Part shown: in pieces, positions 8,049 through 14,265 of the stretch
How the letters are laid out: every line of letters starts with the position of its first letter
How positions within the stretch are numbered: position 1 is the stretch's first letter
From: Anaerolineae bacterium
Lineage (GTDB): Bacteria > Chloroflexota > Anaerolineae > 4572-78 > J111
Assembly (NCBI GenBank): GCA_023151115.1
Contig: JAKLJP010000059.1
Location: 1 to 35,615 of the forward strand
DNA length: 35,615 bases
Direction of reading: 5' to 3'
The notes under the pieces: model-generated
Seen by the model: the letters and a program-made list of their open reading frames with translations, nothing else
Database searches by the model: none
Told to the model about the DNA's origin: nothing
Program-made: the position numbers and the translations under genes

Positions 8049-8140
8049 CGTGTTGCCTCTTACGTGAGGTAAAGTAGACGGAACTCGCCGCCAGAGCCGA
8101 AGGCTCCCTGTGGGCAGGCACGCAAGCGAGACGCAACACG
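8049..8140. repeat. Imperfect inverted repeat (CGTGTTGC / GCAACACG)
   Basis: CGTGTTGC at 8049-8056 is matched by GCAACACG at 8133-8140, with a smaller hairpin (AGAGCCGAAGGCTC) between. The word CGTGTTGCGTCTTGC recurs in the hairpins near 11433 and 20272. It lies between the convergent genes at 7289 and 8183. Confidence 0.45.
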
Positions 8141-8182
8141 TTTTGGTTAATTTAAATCTTGGAACTGCCTTAGAGTACGGAC

Positions 8183-8824
8183 TCAGCAGGTCCGAATATC
8201 TTTCAGGCGGACCACCAATGGCTCAATGGTGGTCTTTAATTGTTCCTGCGACGGGCCGACCACCTTCATTGTCACCAGGGAGGTAGACAGATCATCGCCG
8301 GCAAAAGCGCCCAGGGCCACGATATTTCCTCCAATCTCAAAAATGGCCTGACTCACTTTAGCGATTTCGCCGGGTTGATTTTCCATCAGCATACTCAGCC
8401 GCACGCCTTTTTCACGCGCCCCCAGCAGTTCGAGAAAGACTTTGAAAAGATCGGTTTCAGTAATGATGCCGGTTATCTTATCGCCGTGCAGCACCGGCAG
8501 TCCGCCGATGCGATGATCTGCCATCAGCCGGGCCGCTTCCTCCAGCGGGGTATCCTCTTGAATCGTGATCACCTTCGGCGTCATCACCCGTTTAACGGTG
8601 ATCTTGCTGACCAGATCGTGGATTTCCCACACGCTGAGCGAGGTAACCGGGGATGGAGAAGCGTTAAGCAAATCCTTTTGGGCGACGATACCGACCAATT
8701 TGCCATCTTTGACGACCGGCGCTCGCCGGATATGTTCGCTCTCCATCAATCTGAGGGCGTCCATAATGGGCGTATCTGGAGAAACAGTAATGACGGGGTG
8801 GGACATACGTTCGTTGACTAACAT
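8183..8824 (-). CDS. CBS-CBS-ACT protein, AcuB-like
   Basis: This 213-residue protein has two CBS motifs in tandem (about 1-60, MSHPVITVSPDTPIMDALRL; about 78-135, VMTPKVITIQEDTPLEEAA) followed by an ACT-type domain (about 138-210, KGVRLSMLMENQPGEIAKVS). CBS pairs bind adenine nucleotides and ACT domains bind small ligands, so this is a sensor rather than an enzyme. The same layout is found in AcuB-type proteins linked to acetoin or acetyl-CoA metabolism. GAGGAGG lies in front of the ATG at 8824. Its target is not shown by context; the dehydrogenase operon 2 kb away is only a possible link. Confidence 0.87.
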   Translation of the reverse strand: MLVNERMSHPVITVSPDTPIMDALRLMESEHIRRAPVVKDGKLVGIVAQKDLLNASPSPVTSLSVWEIHDLVSKITVKRVMTPKVITIQEDTPLEEAARLMADHRIGGLPVLHGDKITGIITETDLFKVFLELLGAREKGVRLSMLMENQPGEIAKVSQAIFEIGGNIVALGAFAGDDLSTSLVTMKVVGPSQEQLKTTIEPLVVRLKDIRTC

Positions 8825-8947
8825 GAGAACCTCCTCAAGGTTTAGTTAAATTACCTAATACGTTTTGTCCCGTTGGTCTGGCACTCCCCCGGCGCCTTTG
8901 CCGAACGGACTGCTCAATTTTACTCCATTTCCCTATCTTTCTCAACA

Positions 8948-9064
8948 ATTCTGGTTGTCATCGAACGGAGGGTGGCATCCCTATGCCGCCCGCTGACGCA
9001 TAGGGATGCGCCAGCTACAGTGAAAAATTGGACCTGCTGATTCTGACTGTCATCGAACGGAGGG
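8948..9064. repeat. 92-bp insertion or duplication with a hairpin, altering a gene's C-terminus
   Basis: Two 25-base copies (8948-8972 and 9040-9064) match at 23 positions, including a 17-base identical block TGTCATCGAACGGAGGG. Between them is a perfect 11-bp hairpin (GCATCCCTATG at 8975-8985, complement at 8999-9009). The unit is 92 bases, not a multiple of three, so it shifted the end of the gene at 9015-11009. Confidence 0.7.
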
Positions 9065-11009
9065 CGTGATAACAAAACGCCGTTGTCACCAGGCGGCTGC
9101 TGTACCAGGCGGCCAGTTCGCCGCGGGTGGGCGTTCCGTAAAGAGGTTCGGCGGCCCAACTGCCATCGTAACGCTGAGATTTACACAGGAGAGTCGTCCA
9201 TTCTGGCTTAAACAGAGCGATTGCTTCGGTTGTCAAAGCAAGCTGGGGACTCCTTTGATCGAGGCAAAAGCAAGCCAGACCCAAAAAAGCGGTATCCTGA
9301 GGGGTGAGATGGGGGCGGTTGGCTTCGATGGATAATTGCTCAAGCAGAGTTTGCCCGGCTAAATCAAGCTGCGCCTGAATGTTAACTTGGCCGATGCGGC
9401 GGTGAAGTTGAGCCAGCAATTCAAAAGCCGTCCACAGCGCATAGAGGGACACATAGTGCCGGTTGGCGCTCAAACCCTGGCTGATAATCCGCTCGCACCA
9501 CTGCCTGGCCGATTTTTCAATCAACGCCTGATACTCCGGCGCGTCGAAAGCCAGCAGACCCAAGAGTACATTAGCCTCGACGGTGGCGCAGCTCTGGCCC
9601 CACAGCGCCAGGAAGGGATAATCCGGCTGAACTTCGGCCCCGGTTGTCAGCCAAACTGGAATTTCACCCGACTTACCGATGCTGGCTTGCAGCCAGCGCA
9701 GCGGAGTTTGCAGCATCATCTTGTGGCGTTCCGGCTCAGTTGAGAAGGGATGCAGGCGTAAGGCCAGGGCCAGGTCGTCGGCATCGGGCGGCAGATGAGG
9801 ATGGTCGTAATAGCGCCAGCCGGTCGCCTGGAGGGTGTCGAAGAGTTGGTTGATGGGTGCGGCCATATCATGCCCGTGCCGGCTGAGGATTTCGGCAATC
9901 AGGCCCATGGGGAAGGCTTTGGCGGTCATCTCGGCTGCCCCAAAAACGCCCCGCCGCTGGATTTCCCAGCTTTCCCGAAAGGTTAGGTCAGACAGCAAAT
10001 AGCCCTCGGCCATCTCGATGACTTTGGGCAGGGTGTCAACATAAGGCGCAAACAAGGGCCGGCGCGGAGTCGAGGCCGCTCTGTCTTTGGGCCTGGCTTT
10101 GAGAGAGAATAATTCCCTCATCTCGTCTACCCCTGCGGCCATCTCGCCAGTGTATGCGGCAAATGTGGGCAAATTGAGCGACTCAGCCACAGCCCGGCTG
10201 GCCTCAAGCTCCGCCAGACATTCTCGGCCAATGGTCTCGACCGTGCCGGTCAAAACAAGCGCGCCCAATACCCGTTCTGGCGAGGGCAGATGCACTGGGT
10301 CCAGGTCCGCCGCCTGCGCCGTTCGCCAGATGGGATAGGTGAGCCGCCCCTGGCCCAAATCCCGCTTCAGGGTCGAAATATCCTGCAATATTTGAAACAC
10401 AAGGTTGAGCCGGTCGAGCAGGGCGCTGAGTTGAGGCAGCAACGCCTCTCGTTCTGTTTTGAGAGCAACCGCAGCGATGGGAATTTTGGTAAACGCCAGG
10501 GGTTGGGGGTCGGGGGCTGGGGGCTGGGGGTCAGGAGTCAGGATGGCCTCGGCTCGTTCTTGCCAAAACGTCTGCTGGTAGACCCAAAACGGAGAATCGC
10601 CGGGGAAGAGGTGAGCCAACTGAACATCAGCCTGATGATGGAGGGCCTGAGCTAAAAATAGAAAACTGGAATCAAAGTTGCTGCCCTGGTCGAGGATAAG
10701 TTCCTGAGTATAGGCCGCGCTAAACGCGAAAACCATCGCCAGGAACGGCCGCCGTTCGAGTTCAGCGCGGTCTCTCGAAGCTGGATAAGCCCAATCATCC
10801 AGCAGCCAGAAGTGCCAGTACAGCAGCGGATGGTCATGCCGGCGGCAAAGAATATTTTTGAATTGGCCGGTCTCGGCGTAGAAAGTCGCCAGGTCGTTCT
10901 TCAGTAGCATGCCCTGCTTTAGCAACTGCGGCGGCAGATGGCTGAAAAACTGTTCGACTTCCGGCCAGTATTGGTCGCGTTTGACCTGGTAGGGCGCGGC
11001 CCAGTTCAT
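9015..11009 (-). CDS. Two-domain terpene-synthase-like protein: isoprenoid-synthase-like domain plus terpene-cyclase-like domain
   Basis: This 664-residue protein has two recognisable halves. Residues about 30-300 resemble a class I isoprenoid synthase: Asp71-Asp72 in LLDDWAYP at the first acidic site, and QILQDISTLKRDLGQGRLTY (206-225) at the second, with the DL..G+.TYP pattern of polyprenyl or squalene/phytoene-type synthases. Residues about 325-655 resemble a terpene-cyclase alpha/alpha-barrel: the class II acid motif DADD at 409-412 (PPDADDLALALRL) and a late QW-type motif, QRYDGSW (612-618), followed by LVTTAFCYHAL. The halves are joined with the isoprenoid domain first, unlike the usual gamma-beta-alpha order. 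The Pro-rich 158-170 segment comes from a repeat insertion. Reaction and substrate are not known. It is the last gene of the cyclic-nucleotide block. Confidence 0.7.
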   Translation of the reverse strand: MNWAAPYQVKRDQYWPEVEQFFSHLPPQLLKQGMLLKNDLATFYAETGQFKNILCRRHDHPLLYWHFWLLDDWAYPASRDRAELERRPFLAMVFAFSAAYTQELILDQGSNFDSSFLFLAQALHHQADVQLAHLFPGDSPFWVYQQTFWQERAEAILTPDPQPPAPDPQPLAFTKIPIAAVALKTEREALLPQLSALLDRLNLVFQILQDISTLKRDLGQGRLTYPIWRTAQAADLDPVHLPSPERVLGALVLTGTVETIGRECLAELEASRAVAESLNLPTFAAYTGEMAAGVDEMRELFSLKARPKDRAASTPRRPLFAPYVDTLPKVIEMAEGYLLSDLTFRESWEIQRRGVFGAAEMTAKAFPMGLIAEILSRHGHDMAAPINQLFDTLQATGWRYYDHPHLPPDADDLALALRLHPFSTEPERHKMMLQTPLRWLQASIGKSGEIPVWLTTGAEVQPDYPFLALWGQSCATVEANVLLGLLAFDAPEYQALIEKSARQWCERIISQGLSANRHYVSLYALWTAFELLAQLHRRIGQVNIQAQLDLAGQTLLEQLSIEANRPHLTPQDTAFLGLACFCLDQRSPQLALTTEAIALFKPEWTTLLCKSQRYDGSWAAEPLYGTPTRGELAAWYSSRLVTTAFCYHALRSMTVRISRSNFSL
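10499..10542. repeat. In-frame GGGGGCT-type heptamer insert in the terpene-synthase-like gene
   Basis: Tandem units of about seven bases (GGGGGTC, GGGGGCT, GGGGGCT, GGGGGTC) are translated on the minus strand as a Pro-rich stretch (PDPQPPAPDPQP) between the two acidic motifs of the first domain. Confidence 0.65.
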
Positions 11010-11035
11010 AGTTAAAAAGGCCGTAACTGTTCAGG

Positions 11036-11154
11036 CATGTCATTTCGACCGAAGGGAGAAATCTCCAACACGTTACTTTTACATGTTGCGTCCTGGGGAT
11101 TTCTCGACCCTTCGACTTCGCTCAGGGCAGGCTCTTCGGTCTCGAAATGACATG
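11036..11154. repeat. TGTCATTTCGA-type palindromic element, complete copy
   Basis: A 119-bp element has perfect 13-base terminal inverted repeats CATGTCATTTCGA (11036-11048) and TCGAAATGACATG (11142-11154). The interior contains GAGAAATC/GATTTCTC and the CCTTCGACTTCGCTCAGG segment also found in altered form at 23309-23332. It fills the gap between the peptide gene and the terpene-synthase-like gene. Confidence 0.85.
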
Positions 11155-11171
11155 GGCTTGAGTAGTAACAC

Positions 11172-11381
11172 TCAAACAGCGGCCTGGTTTTCGCCAAAGG
11201 CGGCGGCCAGCCCCTTGAGGGCCTCGGCATCTACCCCTTTGAGGGCTTCGATCAGATCAATATTCGGGTCAATACCGGCCTCTTTTAGGGCCTGTTCCGG
11301 GTTTTGGGCCAGCGCCTCGGCAAATTTCTCATCCGTTAAGATTTTACCTACCAAAAGTTGCAGATCATTTGCGTCAGACAT
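11172..11381 (-). CDS. 69-residue NHLP/Nif11-leader-like peptide (Os1348-type resemblance)
   Basis: The start is fixed by AAAAGGAG and a short A-rich spacer before the ATG at 11381; a longer open frame to 11483 runs back through a repeat hairpin and is not used. The text VGKILTDEKFAEALAQNPEQ followed by ALKEAGI matches the leader style of nitrile-hydratase-like and Nif11-like peptide precursors (D..F...L..+P..AL...G). The remaining 33 residues (DPNIDLIEALKGVDAEALKG, then LAAAFGENQAAV) have no Cys, Ser or Thr, so common thioether or azole chemistry is ruled out. It lies between the protease-like gene and the terpene-synthase-like gene, same strand. It could be a modified peptide, a carrier or a protein-recruiting tag; none of these is shown. 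Confidence 0.75.
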   Translation of the reverse strand: MSDANDLQLLVGKILTDEKFAEALAQNPEQALKEAGIDPNIDLIEALKGVDAEALKGLAAAFGENQAAV

Positions 11382-11432
11382 TTTTGTTTCTCCTTTTAAT
11401 TTGATTTTGGTATTTTCAAAATAATAGTGTTG

Positions 11433-11477
11433 CGTCTTGCGTCTTGCGTGTTCCGTTTTTACGCAAGACGCAAGACG
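11433..11477. repeat. Perfect 17-bp heptamer hairpin (GCGTCTT word)
   Basis: CGTCTTGCGTCTTGCGT (11433-11449) and its exact complement (11461-11477) flank an 11-base loop GTTCCGTTTTT. The loop core GTTCCGTTT is repeated in the related element at 20284. It lies between the protease-like gene and the peptide gene and could attenuate or process their transcript. Confidence 0.85.
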
Positions 11478-11507
11478 TTTCACCTTTAACGGTACTCCAA
11501 AATTAAG

Positions 11508-13178
11508 TTACACCGTCTCCTTCCGGCTGGTCTTGTAAATATCGGCCAGGCGTTTGGCCAAGGCCCCGGCCATTTGCATCAAGATGGTGGGGTGTTCAAA
11601 GGCCATTAATTGCAAATCGGTATCGGTCAAGACAAAACACTGCGACGGCTCGGCGGCGCGGACGGTGGCGTAGCGCGGGTCGGCGGTGAAAAAGGCGATT
11701 TCGCCAAAGATTTCGCCGGGCCGGATAACGCCAATTTTGACCAGCTGCTCATCCCGCGTGACCCACACCTCCAGTTTACCCTCGATCAGAAAATAGACAT
11801 CATCGTTGCGCTCGTTTTCCCAGATGACAACTTCGCCGGGGGCAAAGCGGGCCAGGCAGAAAAGGTGGGCCAGTTTGAGTAAGAGTTCGGCGGGCAGGGG
11901 CCGATAGATGTCGGTTTGATCCAGCAGTTCCAGCCGGTAGAGGGTATACGCGGCGGCTTTGTCTGGGGCCTGCTGCATGACATACTGCCACAAGCGGCGG
12001 TCTGTGTCACTGGGTAAATTGTCCGGCATGGCCAGAGGCAACTCAAGCTGCGTCCCGATCAGATGCGGAAAAAGCGGGCGCAGGGCCGGCGGGGCCAATT
12101 GGGACAAATAATCTAGGGTATCGGTCTCGCCCTCGTTCCAGTTTTCCAAAATCAGGCTGGCTTCGCGCTTCAACCGTTCGGTCTGGGCGGCGAGAGTCAA
12201 TTCCACCGCGTTCAGCCGGGCCAGCAGCAGCGAGCGGTAGCGTTTGTAAAAGTAGCGCCCGGCCACCGGCGAGAGCGGGCTGGTATCCTGGTAAGCCTTG
12301 AAGCAGGCCAGCACGGCCTGGTCAGACGGAACACCGTCGCCTTCGATCAGCGGTAACAATTCGACGCCCAGGTTCAGATAGAGCCGGGCAAACTCGTCCA
12401 CATATTCGGTTTCGCGGCTGGTCAGATCGAGGTACAGCCAGCCGACATGATAATAAATGTACTTGATTTGATCGGCGGCGTACTGCTCATCAATCGCCTC
12501 GATCAGGTCGTCACGCTGTTCCAGGCGCTCGACCAGCGCACCGGAAAGCTGGCCGCTGCCTTGTAGCATCCGCTCCGCCTCCACCCCCAAAACGCTTTGA
12601 ATCAGCTCGATATTCTCAAAATCGGCCACCCCAATCTGGCCAGACACGTTGAGGGCGTGCAGCACGCTGTAGTAAGAGTCAACGGCAATATTTTTTTCGG
12701 CCATCTTGGCCGAGAGAGTTTCGATGGCCCGGCGCAAAAAGTTCTTGGCATAGGTTTTCTCTTCCGGGGCCAGCCGGTGCTTGACTACCGCCACGGCCAG
12801 CTTGTTGGCAATTTGCTCCTCATTCCACAGACTGTCGCCAAACAGCCCGTAGCGATGGCGATAGTGGTGAGCCATTTCGTGGGCAATCACGTGGGGAATC
12901 ATCAACTGGAAAAAGCGCAGTAGTTCCTCGTTGCTCTGGCAGCCCAGCAGCGAGCGCAAAAAGAGGGCTTGCAGCTTGCCGGCCGGGTGGTTAAAATCCG
13001 GCACCGACAGATAAATCTGCCGCTCTTCCAGGCTGTAATAACACAACATGCCGCTGCCCCGGCGCAGTTCCAGGCCGGGGTCGGCCTGGAGGCCGTAGGC
13101 GGCAAACTCGGCCAGGAAGTTTTGGAAGTGCTTTTGGCCGAGAGCGAATAGGTCAAGGTTCAGCATTTCCTGTGACAC
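11508..13178 (-). CDS. HEXXH metalloprotease-like protein with C-terminal cyclic-nucleotide-binding domain
   Basis: Start taken as the GTG at 13178, because AAAGGAGGG (13183-13191) precedes it by a few bases; the longer open frame to 13361 overlaps the upstream gene and reads through repeat sequence. The product is 556 residues. A zinc-protease motif, HVIAHEMAHHYRHRYG, gives His100, Glu101 and His104; Glu120 or Glu121 in LWNEEQIANKLA is a plausible third ligand, as in gluzincins. A helical middle part follows. Residues about 430-550 form a CRP/PKA-type domain with PGEIFGEIAFF then PRYATVRA, keeping the Glu and Arg that hold the cyclic nucleotide ribose-phosphate. No DNA-binding helix-turn-helix follows. 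No membrane segment or signal peptide is seen, so it is probably cytoplasmic. Inference: proteolysis gated by cAMP or cGMP from the neighbouring cyclases. Confidence 0.78.
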   Translation of the reverse strand: MSQEMLNLDLFALGQKHFQNFLAEFAAYGLQADPGLELRRGSGMLCYYSLEERQIYLSVPDFNHPAGKLQALFLRSLLGCQSNEELLRFFQLMIPHVIAHEMAHHYRHRYGLFGDSLWNEEQIANKLAVAVVKHRLAPEEKTYAKNFLRRAIETLSAKMAEKNIAVDSYYSVLHALNVSGQIGVADFENIELIQSVLGVEAERMLQGSGQLSGALVERLEQRDDLIEAIDEQYAADQIKYIYYHVGWLYLDLTSRETEYVDEFARLYLNLGVELLPLIEGDGVPSDQAVLACFKAYQDTSPLSPVAGRYFYKRYRSLLLARLNAVELTLAAQTERLKREASLILENWNEGETDTLDYLSQLAPPALRPLFPHLIGTQLELPLAMPDNLPSDTDRRLWQYVMQQAPDKAAAYTLYRLELLDQTDIYRPLPAELLLKLAHLFCLARFAPGEVVIWENERNDDVYFLIEGKLEVWVTRDEQLVKIGVIRPGEIFGEIAFFTADPRYATVRAAEPSQCFVLTDTDLQLMAFEHPTILMQMAGALAKRLADIYKTSRKETV

Positions 13179-13195
13179 CCTTCCCTCCTTTCGAT

Positions 13196-13320
13196 GGAGA
13201 CCGGAGACCGGGCCAAAAAGGAACAAGGAGTTACCCACAGACTCCACAAAGACATGCAGAGAAGTCCTAATTTCCTCGGTGAAGCTCTGTGGCTTCTCCG
13301 TGATTCTCTGTGTAATAATC
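13196..13320. repeat. Repeat-derived spacer before the protease-like gene
   Basis: It holds a GGAGACC/GGAGACC heptamer pair (also at 25499 and 25961) and a loose inverted repeat of ACAGAG/CTCTGTG words (CCACAGACTCCACAAAG against CTCTGTGGCTTCTCCGTG). It lies between the isoprenoid-synthase-like gene and the protease-like gene and has no credible coding. Confidence 0.5.
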
Positions 13321-13326
13321 TCTTGC

Positions 13327-14265
13327 CTAAATTGCCGTCCACTCTTTACCCACCGATGCAAGTTTCCTCAGCGCAACCAAGCCCGCAGATGTCTCTGTAG
13401 CCTGTCGTTGCAGCATTTCCTCGCGGGCTTCCAGATAAGCAACCAACTCTGGACTCTCCAACTCTTGAGCCAACGCCTGCAAAGCCGACATCCAACCCTG
13501 CGCCTGCTCGATGCCCCAGCCAAACCCCTCACGGGCGACCCAACTCAGCACCGGCTCGTTGGGGCGGCGGCGGCGTTCGGCCTCGGAGAGGAAGTAGGTG
13601 GCGGTACGGCGTGCGTCATCCCGGTGCCAGCCGAACAAGTCGTTGAGAAATTGGTGCCAACAGCCCAGCAGGTCAACCAGCCGCGACCACGGCTCAAGCC
13701 GGTCGATTCGCCCGCAGCGGTGACAGACCGCCGCCAGCGGAATCCGGGCCGCGCTCGTTTTTTGGGCGGCGATCTGCTCGAACTGAACGGCGTCCAGCTC
13801 GGTCAGCAGGGCATCTTGCAGCGTCACCTCGGCGGAGTGAAACCAGGCGGCCCGGAAAAAATCCCAAAAGGGATGGCCGGCGGCAAAATAGGGCTGATAA
13901 GCCGCCTGAAATTCGGTCTGGAAAAAGTTAAGGGCCGGCAGTAATTGGTATTCTACCGTAGCATGGCCGTCCATCAAATTATCGGCCAGGCGAATGGCGT
14001 AGTAGCCGTTGATAGTCGAGTAAACGAGATCGGCCTGAAAGTCGAGATCAGGCATTTCCCTCAGGCTTTTTTCCAGCCACCAAGGTAACAGCAGCGAGGG
14101 AAAAGCCTGCGGGTGTTTGAAGTAATGCTCCGGCGGGATACTTCCGGCCAGATGCTCCATCCAACGGGTCACGTGCTGGGTCATCACCGGCGCAGCCCCG
14201 GCCATCTCGCTTTGCAGGCGGGCCAGGGCGGTTGAGATGAGGTTGCTCAGTTGGGCGTCGTACAC
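13327..14265 (-). CDS. Class I isoprenoid-synthase-like protein
   Basis: This 312-residue all-helical protein has YYAIRLADNLMDGH (Asp95, Asn96, Asp99) in the place of the first aspartate-rich motif and FLNDLFGWHRDDARR (Asn208-Asp209 to Asp216) in the place of the second metal site. The segments HPFWDFFRAAWFHSAEV and ARIPLAAV match SPFWVYQQTFWQERAEA and TKIPIAAV in the first half of the 664-residue protein, so the two are distant paralogues. Family members condense or cyclise isoprenyl diphosphates; whether this copy is active is unknown, since its motifs are not canonical DDxxD. Its start lies 19 bases inside the end of the preceding cyclase gene, which indicates translational coupling. Confidence 0.72.
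   Translation of the reverse strand: MYDAQLSNLISTALARLQSEMAGAAPVMTQHVTRWMEHLAGSIPPEHYFKHPQAFPSLLLPWWLEKSLREMPDLDFQADLVYSTINGYYAIRLADNLMDGHATVEYQLLPALNFFQTEFQAAYQPYFAAGHPFWDFFRAAWFHSAEVTLQDALLTELDAVQFEQIAAQKTSAARIPLAAVCHRCGRIDRLEPWSRLVDLLGCWHQFLNDLFGWHRDDARRTATYFLSEAERRRRPNEPVLSWVAREGFGWGIEQAQGWMSALQALAQELESPELVAYLEAREEMLQRQATETSAGLVALRKLASVGKEWTAI

Noticed and set aside
8920..9159. Separate 79-residue gene
   Set aside because: It is a shadow frame of the terpene-synthase-like gene; only its end is informative, as the former C-terminus.
11382..11483. Longer N-terminus of the leader-like peptide
   Set aside because: It is translated from the 11433-11477 hairpin; AAAAGGAG before the ATG at 11381 fixes the shorter form.
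11508..13178. Family 2 encapsulin shell protein or CRP-type transcription factor
   Set aside because: A cyclic-nucleotide-binding domain is present, but there is no HK97-type shell text and no helix-turn-helix; the rest carries HEXXH.
13179..13361. Longer N-terminus of the protease-like protein
   Set aside because: It overlaps the upstream gene, reads through repeat sequence and has no ribosome binding site, whereas AAAGGAGGG precedes the GTG at 13178.
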